Positions 1 through 8,669 of a stretch of 64,000 nucleotides of DNA are shown here, piece by piece (the stretch's first letter is position 1; the number at the start of each line of letters is the position of its first letter). The stretch is from Marinobacterium sp. (GTDB lineage Bacteria; Pseudomonadota; Gammaproteobacteria; Pseudomonadales; Balneatricaceae): NCBI GenBank assembly GCA_030602245.1, contig JAUWAC010000004.1, forward strand, positions 1 to 64,000, given 5' to 3'. The position numbers and the translations under genes were made by a program. The notes under the pieces are model-generated. The model was not told where the DNA came from. It saw nothing but the letters and a program-made list of their open reading frames with translations, and did not search any database.

Positions 1-262
1 TATCAACCAATCTCGGGCCGTCGGTTGCTCCCGCTCTTTGCTTCCAGACCTCAAAGTCAGAATCTCACCCAGTTATCGCCTCTTGTTGGCGCAGAGGTGG
101 GCTTGACGGGTATATTGGCGAGCGAAGTCACTGATTCAGGATATAGCTTATACTGCAACATTAGTTCCAGCTCCAGCGCAATCCGCGCAGCGCCGGAAAC
201 ACTGAGGCGTGGCGCCACGCCCATCGGCCAGCCCGGAGAGAAATGCACCAATAAAGGGCAGA
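1..262. other. Left-edge stretch with no supported gene
   Basis: Short open frames exist here on both strands, but none has a convincing ribosome binding site, recognisable domain or typical codon use. The stretch lies downstream of the RpiR-type regulator, whose stop codon is at 263. I see no tRNA, clear terminator or mobile-element end. Confidence 0.5.
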
Positions 263-1138
263 TCAGTCCGAATGGGTGCCGGCAAGGCTGAGTTCATCGA
301 GCGCCGCGTACTGATGCGAGATGCGGGAGATCCGCTCCCGCCCGCTTTCGAGTGACTGGTGCAACAAACGGTTCACCAGCAGCGTCACCAGACACATTGG
401 CGCGGCGTAGCTGTCAAATGCCGAGCGCGAGTCGATCGGGCACTCCAAAAACCAGTCGGCCAGCGTTGCGCGCTCGCGCAGCGCGCCGTCGGCAATCAGT
501 GCGACCGCTACCGCCGCGCGCTGCAATTGCGACAACAGGGCGTCAAACCCTCTGGGGCGGCGGCGAAAACCGACCAGTACGACCAGATCCTCGGCGCCCA
601 GATCGACCAGTTCCTCGCCGATCGACTGTCCCGGTTGCGGTGCCAGCTTGACGTCGGCACGGACCTGTACGAGCTGCTGGCGCAGGTGCAGCGCCACCGG
701 ATAGCTGTTGCGAAAGCCAATGATGAGGATGCGACGGGCCTGCCCCAGCGCGGATACCAGCGTGTCGACCTGTGCTGGATTCAGGGTCTGGAACAATTGC
801 TGCAGATTCAGCTGTTCCTGCTGCAGATGCTGATCGAAGGCGACGGGACTGGTTCCGGCCGCAGCCACCGGCACCCCCTGCTGGCGCAGGCGGCGCGCCA
901 TGGCACGGCCCTCGCGAAAGGATGAAAAACCGAGACGCTTGAACAGGCGGCTCACCGTCGCTTTGGAGACGCCACACATGCGTGCCAGCTCCGCGGTATT
1001 GAACAGCGCAAGATCCTGCGGATGATCGAGGATAAAGTCGGCCAACAGACGCTCGCGCGGGGTCAGCTGGTCATACTGCTCCTGCAGTTTCTGATCGATG
1101 GCGATATCGGTCACGGCGTTCCTTGTCTCGGTAGGCAA
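263..1138 (-). CDS. MurR/RpiR family transcriptional regulator
   Basis: A 291-residue DNA-binding regulator of the MurR/RpiR family. Residues about 15-90 form the RpiR-type helix-turn-helix, with the recognition segment GVSKATVSRLFKRLGF. Residues about 130-265 form a SIS sugar/phosphosugar-binding fold (RRILIIGFRNSYPVAL and following). Family members sense phosphorylated sugars or other small metabolites, but several control purine or allantoin genes. It is divergent from the allantoinase gene, with 83 bp between the two starts, so control of puuE by this protein is a reasonable inference. The ligand cannot be told from sequence. Confidence 0.88.
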   Translation of the reverse strand: MPTETRNAVTDIAIDQKLQEQYDQLTPRERLLADFILDHPQDLALFNTAELARMCGVSKATVSRLFKRLGFSSFREGRAMARRLRQQGVPVAAAGTSPVAFDQHLQQEQLNLQQLFQTLNPAQVDTLVSALGQARRILIIGFRNSYPVALHLRQQLVQVRADVKLAPQPGQSIGEELVDLGAEDLVVLVGFRRRPRGFDALLSQLQRAAVAVALIADGALRERATLADWFLECPIDSRSAFDSYAAPMCLVTLLVNRLLHQSLESGRERISRISHQYAALDELSLAGTHSD

Positions 1139-1221
1139 GTGGAGCCCCTATACTAACCCGCACGGAAGCGGCGACTGAAGCCCGCGCCCGCCGTGCCCGC
1201 ACTCTGTCCTGGAGGAAGTCG

Positions 1222-2151
1222 ATGTTCGACCCACACTACCCACGCGATCTGATCGGCTACGCCAATCAACCGCCTCAGGCCAACTGGCCCGGGGGCGCGC
1301 GGCTCGCACTGCAGTTTGTCCTCAACTATGAGGAGGGCGGCGAAAACTGCGTGCTGCACGGTGATGACCACGCCGAGACCTTCCTGTCAGAGATCGCCGG
1401 TGCCCAGCCCTATCCGGATCGCCACCTGAGCATGGAATCGATCTATGAATACGGCTCACGCGTCGGGGTCTGGCGCATCCTGCGCGAATTTGAACGTCGC
1501 GGCCTGCCGCTCACCATTTTCGGTGTCGCAATGGCGCTGGCCCGTCACCCTGACGTCACCCGTGCTTTCTGCGAGCTGGGGCACGAGATCGCCTGTCACG
1601 GGTTGCGCTGGATCCACTACCAGAACGTGCCGGAAACGCAGGAACGCGAACATATGGCCGAGGCGATTCGCATCATCCGGCAGCTGACCGGTTCGGCGCC
1701 GCTGGGCTGGTACACCGGCCGTGACTCCCCCAACACGCGACGCCTGGTGGTCGAGCATGGCGGTTTACTGTACGACGCCGACTACTACGGGGACGACCTG
1801 CCGTTCTGGACGCCGGTCACGCTGTCCAACGGCGATGTGCGCCAGCATCTGGTCGTGCCCTACACACTGGACTGCAACGACATGCGCTTTGCCTCGCCGC
1901 AGGGGTTTGCCGACGGTGACGACTTTTTCACCTATCTGCGCGACAGCTTTGATGTGTTGTACGCCGAAAGTGCCGACACGCCGCGCATGATGTCGGTGGG
2001 CCTGCATTGCCGACTTGTTGGCCGCCCCGGCCGGTTCCGGGCCCTGCAACGCTTTCTCGATCATGTGCAGCGCCACCCGGATGTCTGGATCGCACGGCGT
2101 GTCGATATCGCACGCCACTGGATCAGCGAGCACCCGCCGCGCGCCCTCTGA
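1222..2151 (+). CDS. puuE: Allantoinase PuuE (polysaccharide-deacetylase fold)
   Basis: A 309-residue cytoplasmic enzyme of the NodB/polysaccharide-deacetylase superfamily, matching the PuuE allantoinase subgroup rather than the amidohydrolase-type allantoinase. It is expected to hydrolyse allantoin to allantoate in purine breakdown. Supporting stretches include YPRDLIGY at the start, LHGDDHAETFLSE, YEYGSRVGVWRILREFERR, GHEIACHGLRWIHY (metal-site histidines) and GWYTGRDSPNTRRL. A GGAGG ribosome site precedes the ATG. No allantoicase, uricase or ureidoglycolate gene lies nearby in the window. Substrate assignment rests on subgroup resemblance and the nitrogen-related neighbours. Confidence 0.88.
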   Translation: MFDPHYPRDLIGYANQPPQANWPGGARLALQFVLNYEEGGENCVLHGDDHAETFLSEIAGAQPYPDRHLSMESIYEYGSRVGVWRILREFERRGLPLTIFGVAMALARHPDVTRAFCELGHEIACHGLRWIHYQNVPETQEREHMAEAIRIIRQLTGSAPLGWYTGRDSPNTRRLVVEHGGLLYDADYYGDDLPFWTPVTLSNGDVRQHLVVPYTLDCNDMRFASPQGFADGDDFFTYLRDSFDVLYAESADTPRMMSVGLHCRLVGRPGRFRALQRFLDHVQRHPDVWIARRVDIARHWISEHPPRAL

Positions 2152-2396
2152 TGGCCACGCGATCAGCCTCCGACAAACCGGTGTCGGCTGTGCGACATGC
2201 ACCGCCGGCACCGCGCGCGCTCCTCTCTTATGCGACCGCTTGCCGACCCGACACCGATCCACATGCACATTTTTGACGTACATGCGCGACGTTATGGTTT
2301 GTTTTGGTGCCGGAACAGATTATTGTCTGATCAGCTGTAACCCTTTTTCAGCGCAAAATGCGCCATTTGACGGCTTGGTCAAAAAATGAAGCCTTA
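2152..2396. other. Intergenic region between puuE and the ammonium-transporter fusion
   Basis: No gene is supported here. The second half (from about 2270) is clearly AT-richer than its surroundings, as expected of a control region. It would have to hold the enhancer sites for the sigma-54 promoter that follows, but no full NtrC consensus is evident. Confidence 0.45.
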
Positions 2397-2412
2397 TGGC
2401 GTACATTTTGCT
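2397..2412 (+). promoter_or_regulatory. Candidate sigma-54 (-24/-12) promoter of the amt-c-di-GMP gene
   Basis: The stretch tggcgtacattttgct matches the sigma-54 consensus TGGCACGNNNNTTGCW. The -24 GG and -12 GC are exactly 10 nt apart and TTGCT is intact. It lies 59 bp upstream of the ATG, giving a predicted transcript start near 2424. A small dyad, gcgcaaaatgcgc at 2351-2363, lies upstream, but it is closer than usual for an NtrC enhancer. Nitrogen-limitation control fits an ammonium transporter. Confidence 0.55.
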
Positions 2413-2470
2413 TAAATTTTAGACAGGGATGTGGTGGCCGGCAGCTCACCCCGCTGGCAGGGAGACGATC

Positions 2471-5400
2471 ATGTCAGATCAAGAGGCTTTCAACGCGCTC
2501 TGGCTGCTGTTTGCAGCCGTGCTGGTGCTGGTCATGCAAGGCGGGTTTCTGTGTCTGGAGTCCGGTCTGACCCGCAGCAAGAACGCGATCAATGTGGCGC
2601 TGAAAAACGCATTTGACCTGCTCGTCACGACGGTGCTGTTCTGGCTCGTCGGCTTCAACCTGATGTTTGGCGCCCATGAGGCTTCGGGGCCTGACCTGAG
2701 CCTGCTCGCCGCCGACTTCAGCCAGCTGGATTTCTGGGACGCCTGTTTCTTCTTCTTCCAGCTCACCTTCTGCGCCACCGCCGCCACCATCGTCTCCGGC
2801 GCGATCGCCGAACGCACCCGTTTCATTACCTACATTCTGCTCACAGCGCTGATTGCACTGCTGCTCTACCCTGCCTTCGGCCATCTGGCCTGGGGCGGCG
2901 CGCTGCGCGGCGAACCGGGTTGGCTGGCGGCGCAGGGGTTTGTCGACTTTGCCGGCAGCACCGTCGTCCACAGCCTCGGCGGCTGGGTTGCGCTGGCGGC
3001 GATCATCGCCGTCGGACCGCGCCGCGGGCGCTTCGTCAACGGTGTGGCACAGACGATCCCCGGCAGCAACCTGCCGTTCGCGATGCTGGGCATGATGCTG
3101 TTCATCATCGGCTGGATCGGATTCAACGGTGGCAGCACGCTGGAGTTCTCCCGCGCCATTCCCGGCATCATCGTCAATACACTGGTCGCGGCCACCATCG
3201 GCGGCATCACCGGCATGCTGCTGGGACACTTCCAGCCGATCGGCAACCAGACCTCGCAGCTGACCATCAATGGCACCCTTGCCGGCCTCGTCGCCATCAC
3301 CGCCAGTGCGCACGCGGTCACGACGCCGGAAGCGGCGCTGATCGGCGGCGTCGGCGCGATGGTGATGCGGGCGATGGAAAAACTGTTGCTGCGCCTGCAG
3401 CTGGACGATGCGATCTCAGCGACGCCGGTGCATCTCGGTGCCGGCATCTGGGGCACCCTCGCGGTCGCCCTGTTCGGCGCACCGGAGCAGCTCGGTACCG
3501 GCCTCGACTGGGCCGAGCAGCTCGAGGTTCAGCTCTACGGTATTCTGATCTGCGGGCTCTGGGCGTTCAGTATCGCCCTGCTGTTTCTGCTGGTTCTGCG
3601 TGCCTTCACGCCACTGCGGGTGTCGTACGACGCCGAACACGTGGGGCTCAACAGCTCGGAGCACGGCGCCTCCACCGAACTCACCGAGCTGCTCAACGCG
3701 ATGAACGAGCAGGAGCGCAGCGGCGACATGAACCGCCGGGTGCCGGTCGAGCCGTTTACCGAAGTCGGCCAGATCGCACAGAAATACAATCAGGTGATGG
3801 CGAAACTGAGCCGGATGATCTCGCGTACCCGGCTGATCCTGCGCGACATGCGCGATGGCGTGATCACCTTCACCGAACAGGGCATCATCACCAGCGTCAA
3901 TCCGGGGGCGGAAACGATCTTTGGTCGCCGCAGCCACCAGCTGCTTGGCCAACCGGTCGGGGTGCTGCTGCATGCCGATTGTCAGCGCCTCTACCCGAGC
4001 ACCCAGCTCGACAAGCTGCTGCCGCTGATCGCCGCCAGCCAGAATGAAGGCCCGCACGAGCTGATCGGGCGTGACGGCAGCGGGACCTCGCTGATCCTCG
4101 AAATCACCACCTCGGCAAGCCCGACCGACGAGGGGGTCCAGTACAGCGCCGTGATCCGCGATATCGGCGAGCGCAAACGCATGGATGAGCGCCTGCACCG
4201 CCATTCGGAACTGGCGCAGGTGACGCTGGAAGCGATCACCGAAGCGGTCATCACCTGCGATGCCGAACTGAAAACCGTCTATCTGAACCCGGTCGCACGC
4301 ACCCTGACCGGCTGGGAACCGGACGATGCGTTCGGAGAGCCGATCGACACCGTGATCCGGCTGCAGAGCGGCGCCGGTGACAACGTCTCCATCGCTACCC
4401 TGTGCCGCGACAGCGAACCGGCCGGCGACTACCGCCAGTTCAGTCTGGTCGGCGCCCGCGGCAAACGTGCTGCCGTACAGCTGAACTGTGCGCCGCTGCG
4501 CGATGCCGGCGGCGCCGGCATCGGCTGGGTCATCGCCATGCAGGACATCACGCAGAACAGCGAATTGCAGGCGCGCCTGACCTTTCAGGCGGTACACGAC
4601 GGTCTGACCGGCCTGATTAACCGGCGCGAATTTGAACGCCGGCTGGAGCAACTGATCATCTCGGCCCGCACCGACCTCAGCTCGCACCTTGTCTGCTATC
4701 TGGATCTGGACCAGTTCAAGCTGGTCAACGACACCTGCGGCCACCGTGCCGGTGACGCCCTGCTGCGCCAGCTGTCGCAGGAACTGAAACCGGTGCTGCG
4801 CCAGCACGACACCCTCGCCCGTCTCGGAGGCGACGAGTTCGGCATCCTGCTCGCCAACTGTCCGGTCGACCGGGGGCGTCGGATCGCCGAGGAGCTGCGC
4901 CAGACCGTCAAGGACTTCCGCTTCCCGTGGGACGGCCGCGTGTTCTCGGTGGGCGTCAGTATCGGGCTGGTGCCGTTCGGCCCCGATTGCGGCTCCCTCG
5001 ACGAGTTGCTGAGTCTGGCCGATGCTGCCTGCTACGCGGCCAAGGATGCCGGCCGCAACCGCGTACACCTGTACCAGCCCGACGATGCCGAACTCAGTGC
5101 CCGGCAGGGCCAGATGCAATGGGCCGCCCATATCCAGCAGGCGATCGACAGCGATCGCTTCCGCTTGTTCTATCAGAGCATCGAACCGCTGAGCGCTGCG
5201 GCGGGCCAGGTGCCCCATATCGAAATCTTCATCCGCATGCTCGATGAGCGCGACGAGCTGGTGCCGCCCGGTGCCTTTATCCCCGCCGCCGAACGCTACG
5301 ACCTGATGCCGCAGATCGATCAGTGGGTGATCCGCAATACCCTCGCCTGGCTCGGTGATCGGCTGCATGCGCAAAACAGCCCGCTGCAGTGCGCCATCAA

Positions 5401-5884
5401 TCTGTCCGGCATGTCGATCGGCAACGAGGAGTGCCTGCAACGGATCAAGAGCGATATCGAGCGCCATCGCATCCCGGCACACTATCTCTGCTTCGAGATC
5501 ACGGAAACCGCGGCCATGAACGACCCCGAAGCCGCGCGCCATTTTATCAACGAACTGAAGTCACTCGGCTGCCGCTTCGCATTGGACGACTTTGGCAGCG
5601 GACTGTCGTCGTTCGGCTACCTGAAGAAACTCCCGGTCGACTATCTCAAGATCGACGGCATCTTCATTCGCGATATGGCCGGCAGCGAGATCGATCAGGC
5701 GATGGTCGCCTCGATCAACAATATCGCCCATATCATGGGCCTGAAGACGGTGGCCGAGTTTGTCGAGGACCGCCGCACGCTGGGGCTGCTGCGCCAGATC
5801 GGCGTCGATTTCGCGCAGGGCTACCTGATCGGTGAGCCCGCGCCGCTGGAGCAACTGGGCCGCGTACGCGTGATGCCGCGCTGA
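2471..5884 (+). CDS. Ammonium transporter fused to PAS-PAS-GGDEF-EAL (Amt c-di-GMP enzyme)
   Basis: A 1137-residue membrane protein. Residues about 1-400 are a complete Amt/Mep/Rh channel: the outer-gate motif FFFFQLTFCATAATIVSG is present, and the two pore histidines sit in STVVHSLGGW and SATPVHLGAG. A HAMP-like linker follows (about 410-445), then two PAS domains (about 448-567 and 573-697), a GGDEF domain (about 706-870) and an EAL domain (about 880-1133). The cyclase site reads LGGDEF and has an RQHD inhibitory (I) site five residues before it. The EAL signature is degenerate (E-I-F at 918-920), but INLSG, EITET, DDFGSG, LKID and TVAEFVE are kept. The start at 2471 follows GGGAGA; an upstream in-frame start at 2429 is less likely. 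It probably senses or transports ammonium and couples this to c-di-GMP. Confidence 0.92.
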   Translation: MSDQEAFNALWLLFAAVLVLVMQGGFLCLESGLTRSKNAINVALKNAFDLLVTTVLFWLVGFNLMFGAHEASGPDLSLLAADFSQLDFWDACFFFFQLTFCATAATIVSGAIAERTRFITYILLTALIALLLYPAFGHLAWGGALRGEPGWLAAQGFVDFAGSTVVHSLGGWVALAAIIAVGPRRGRFVNGVAQTIPGSNLPFAMLGMMLFIIGWIGFNGGSTLEFSRAIPGIIVNTLVAATIGGITGMLLGHFQPIGNQTSQLTINGTLAGLVAITASAHAVTTPEAALIGGVGAMVMRAMEKLLLRLQLDDAISATPVHLGAGIWGTLAVALFGAPEQLGTGLDWAEQLEVQLYGILICGLWAFSIALLFLLVLRAFTPLRVSYDAEHVGLNSSEHGASTELTELLNAMNEQERSGDMNRRVPVEPFTEVGQIAQKYNQVMAKLSRMISRTRLILRDMRDGVITFTEQGIITSVNPGAETIFGRRSHQLLGQPVGVLLHADCQRLYPSTQLDKLLPLIAASQNEGPHELIGRDGSGTSLILEITTSASPTDEGVQYSAVIRDIGERKRMDERLHRHSELAQVTLEAITEAVITCDAELKTVYLNPVARTLTGWEPDDAFGEPIDTVIRLQSGAGDNVSIATLCRDSEPAGDYRQFSLVGARGKRAAVQLNCAPLRDAGGAGIGWVIAMQDITQNSELQARLTFQAVHDGLTGLINRREFERRLEQLIISARTDLSSHLVCYLDLDQFKLVNDTCGHRAGDALLRQLSQELKPVLRQHDTLARLGGDEFGILLANCPVDRGRRIAEELRQTVKDFRFPWDGRVFSVGVSIGLVPFGPDCGSLDELLSLADAACYAAKDAGRNRVHLYQPDDAELSARQGQMQWAAHIQQAIDSDRFRLFYQSIEPLSAAAGQVPHIEIFIRMLDERDELVPPGAFIPAAERYDLMPQIDQWVIRNTLAWLGDRLHAQNSPLQCAINLSGMSIGNEECLQRIKSDIERHRIPAHYLCFEITETAAMNDPEAARHFINELKSLGCRFALDDFGSGLSSFGYLKKLPVDYLKIDGIFIRDMAGSEIDQAMVASINNIAHIMGLKTVAEFVEDRRTLGLLRQIGVDFAQGYLIGEPAPLEQLGRVRVMPR

Positions 5885-5886
5885 GC

Positions 5887-5905
5887 GCGCCTGTCACACA
5901 GGCGC
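5887..5905. other. Perfect 8-bp hairpin after the Amt fusion gene
   Basis: The inverted repeat gcgcctgt / acaggcgc has a 3-nt loop and begins three bases after the stop codon. There is no T-run, so it is at best a weak terminator; it may instead stabilise a transcript end. Confidence 0.45.
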
Positions 5906-5923
5906 AACCTCCCCTTCGTACCC

Positions 5924-5955
5924 TGCACGGGCGTCTGCCGACAGGAGCCCGTGCA
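5924..5955 (+). promoter_or_regulatory. Stem-loop enclosing the ribosome site of the PHP-glycosyltransferase gene
   Basis: The arms tgcacggg (5924-5931) and cccgtgca (5948-5955) pair perfectly over 8 bp. The loop carries the ribosome site aggag (5943-5947), and the last arm base is the A of the start codon. Such a structure could limit translation; this is inference from pairing only. Confidence 0.35.
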
Positions 5956-8669
5956 TGACTCAGCCTTCGTTCTATCAGGATATTCGTCGCCAGTATGACA
6001 GCTTTCTCGGGGCCGCCGCGGCCGCGTTTGAGCCGACCGAGCAGCTGCGCGTCGATCTCCACTGCCACGACCGCAACAGCGACGTCCCGGACGAGCTGTG
6101 GGGCCGACTGCTGCGCCTGCCGGAAACCTGGCTTGAGACCGACGCCTTAGTTGCCGCGCTCAGACGCGCCGGCACCGATCTGATCACCGTGACCAACCAC
6201 AACAACGCCCGCTCCTGCTGGGCCTTGCAGCAACAGCAGCAGCCGGTGCTGACCGGTGCCGAATTCACCTGTCACTTCCCCGGCGACGCGCTCAGCATCC
6301 ATGTGCTGATCTACGGCTTCGACGCCGAGCAGGAGACCGTGCTGAACGACCTGCGCCACGACATCTACGCCTTTTGCGCGTATGCCCGCCGGCAAGACCT
6401 GCCGACGGTGCTGCCGCACCCGTTGTTCTTCTATACCCATGGCCGCCCGGTGGACCCGGCGATTCTGGAGCGCTTCGCGGTCCTGTTCGAACGCTTCGAG
6501 GTACTCAACGGGCAACGCGGTTACTGGCAGAACCTGCTGACACTGCGTTGGGTCGAGCGCCTGACACCGGAACGGATCGACAGCTACGCACGCAAGCACG
6601 GGCTCGACCCCTACACCTATTGCCGCGATCCCTACAACAAGCGCCTGACCGGCGGTTCGGACGATCATAACGGTCTGTTTGCCGGCCGCTGCGGCACGCT
6701 GATCGAAGTCCCCAATCTGCAGGCCCGTCTTGCCGCCGGCGAGCGCGCCGAACAGCTGGCACTGGAAGGGCTGCGCGAGGGGCGGCTGGCGCCATACGGC
6801 GTCGTCGGTGAAGAGGAAAAGCTGACCACCACCTTTCTCGATTATTTCGCGCAGGTGGTGCTGCACATGGAAGACCCCGGCCTGCTGCGCCTGCTGTTGC
6901 ACAAGGGAGCGCTCAAGGACAAGCTGCTTTGCCTCGCGCTCGCCAACCTGTTGCAGGAACTGAAGCGGCACAAGTACACACTGACCTTCCTCGACACCTT
7001 CCATCAGGCACTGAAAGGACGCAAACCCAGACCGCTGCTGAGCCTTGGCGTAGCACGGGAATTCAAGCCGACACTGAAGCTGATCAAACAGATTGCGCGG
7101 ACCCAGCGCAAGGCGCCCGAGCGCTTCGGCGATGTGCTGCGTGAGACGATTCCACAGCTGCATCGCCATATCAGCCACACCTTCTTTGACCGGGTACACC
7201 GCCAGCTGGACCAGATCGACCACCAGAGTCTGGAGCGCCTGCCGGTTGACGAGCTGATCCGTCTGCTCGAACTGCCGACCCACTTCCGTGCGCTGTTCTC
7301 CGGCGAGCGCAGTAATGGCGCAGAGATGTCTCAGGTCAATCTGGGGGCAGCGCTCGACCGCCTCACCTTCCCGGCGCTGGCTGCCGCGGTGGTCGCCGGC
7401 GCGGCTTTTGCCGCCACCCGCGTGCTCTATTCCAACCGCGCCTTTCTCGACCGTCTGGCCAGCGATCTTGGCGTGCGCCCGCATCCGCAGCGGATTCTCT
7501 GGCTCACCGATACCTTCGCCGATCGCAACGGCGTGTCCTCCGCACTGCGCGATACCCTGACCCAGCTGCAGAAACACGACCTGCCGATCGATCTGCTGGT
7601 CTGCCACCCGACACTGAAATCACAGCCCCACCTGAAGGTGATCCGGCCGGTCAGCCAGTTCCATTTCAACCAGCTGGGCGAGCAGACGATTCAGGTGCCG
7701 GACCTGCTCGAGGTACAGCAGCTGTTCGAGCGCGGCGGCTATGACCGCATTATCTGCTCGACCGAGCTCTGCATGGGCCCGATCGCGCTCTACCTCAAGC
7801 AGGCCTATTCGGTGCCGGCCTGGTTCTACATGCACACCGACTGGATCGAGTTCCTGCACCGCAAGGTGGGTCTCAATGGCCACGGCCAGGATCGTGTCCG
7901 CCGCCTGATTCGCGCCTTTTATCGTCAGTTCGACGGCCTGTTCGTGCTCAATGAGGATCACCGTGACTGGCTCACCGGCACGGAGATGGGGCTGCCCCCG
8001 GAGCGCGTCAGGCTGACGGCGCACTGGGCCGGCGTCGGCGCGGATCTGGCCCAGCTGGCGCCCCGTCGTGGCAACGACGCCCCGGTACTGCTGTATGTCG
8101 GCCGTCTGAGCGAGGAAAAAGGGGTATTGGAACTGCCGGCGATCTGGCAGCGTATCCGCCAACAACGCCCCGATGCACAGCTGTGGATCGCCGGCAGCGG
8201 TCCGGCCGAGCACAGGCTGCGGGCGCAGCTGCCGCAGGCCACCTTGTTTGGCTGGGTGGAGCAGGCACAGCTGCCGTCGCTGTTCCAGCAGGCCGATCTG
8301 CTGCTGTTGCCGTCGCGCTTCGACACCTTCGGCTGCGTGATTCTGGAGGCGATGAGCGCCGGTCTGCCAACGCTGGCGTACCGCTGCAAGGGGCCGAAGT
8401 CGATCATTCAGCCCGGCGTGAGCGGCCTGCTGGCCGACGACATCGATGATCTGGCGGCGCAGGCGCTCGACTACCTGGCCGATCCGGCGCAGCAGGGACG
8501 GCTGCGGGTCGGTGCGCTGGCACGCTATCTGGACTACAGCCCGCAGCGCATTCTCGATGACCTGCTGGCCGATATGGGGATGAAGGCCCGGATCAGGTCG
8601 CCCAGATCCTCGGCGCTACCGCCTCCCGGCCCGCGACCAGTGGACGCGCCCGGGCCCAGACCTCACTGA
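5955..8669 (+). CDS. PHP-domain phosphoesterase fused to a GT4-type glycosyltransferase
   Basis: A 904-residue two-part protein. The N-terminal part (about 25-290) is a PHP metal-dependent phosphoesterase: DLHCHD gives the HxH metal site, followed by TVTNHNN, the histidine-containing LPHPLFF and GGSDDHN. A helical linker (about 290-500) leads into a group-1/GT4 glycosyltransferase (about 510-890) with the GT-B signatures LYVGRLSEEKG and PSRFDTFGCVILEAMSAG. The first glutamate of the usual E-x7-E motif is replaced by Asp. An AGGAG site precedes the ATG by 7 nt. The C-terminal 26 codons overlap the antisense 3' end of ureD. No signal peptide is seen. The sugar donor, acceptor and phosphoester substrate are unknown; a role in glycolipid or glucoside metabolism is a guess. 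Confidence 0.85.
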   Translation: MTQPSFYQDIRRQYDSFLGAAAAAFEPTEQLRVDLHCHDRNSDVPDELWGRLLRLPETWLETDALVAALRRAGTDLITVTNHNNARSCWALQQQQQPVLTGAEFTCHFPGDALSIHVLIYGFDAEQETVLNDLRHDIYAFCAYARRQDLPTVLPHPLFFYTHGRPVDPAILERFAVLFERFEVLNGQRGYWQNLLTLRWVERLTPERIDSYARKHGLDPYTYCRDPYNKRLTGGSDDHNGLFAGRCGTLIEVPNLQARLAAGERAEQLALEGLREGRLAPYGVVGEEEKLTTTFLDYFAQVVLHMEDPGLLRLLLHKGALKDKLLCLALANLLQELKRHKYTLTFLDTFHQALKGRKPRPLLSLGVAREFKPTLKLIKQIARTQRKAPERFGDVLRETIPQLHRHISHTFFDRVHRQLDQIDHQSLERLPVDELIRLLELPTHFRALFSGERSNGAEMSQVNLGAALDRLTFPALAAAVVAGAAFAATRVLYSNRAFLDRLASDLGVRPHPQRILWLTDTFADRNGVSSALRDTLTQLQKHDLPIDLLVCHPTLKSQPHLKVIRPVSQFHFNQLGEQTIQVPDLLEVQQLFERGGYDRIICSTELCMGPIALYLKQAYSVPAWFYMHTDWIEFLHRKVGLNGHGQDRVRRLIRAFYRQFDGLFVLNEDHRDWLTGTEMGLPPERVRLTAHWAGVGADLAQLAPRRGNDAPVLLYVGRLSEEKGVLELPAIWQRIRQQRPDAQLWIAGSGPAEHRLRAQLPQATLFGWVEQAQLPSLFQQADLLLLPSRFDTFGCVILEAMSAGLPTLAYRCKGPKSIIQPGVSGLLADDIDDLAAQALDYLADPAQQGRLRVGALARYLDYSPQRILDDLLADMGMKARIRSPRSSALPPPGPRPVDAPGPRPH

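Noticed and set aside
1..262. Partial gene at the left edge
   Set aside because: Frames on both strands are short and show no family resemblance.
3416..5542. 708-codon open frame antisense to the Amt-PAS-GGDEF-EAL gene
   Set aside because: The composition is typical of the reverse frame of a GC-rich gene, there is no recognisable domain or ribosome site, and the sense frame is clearly coding.
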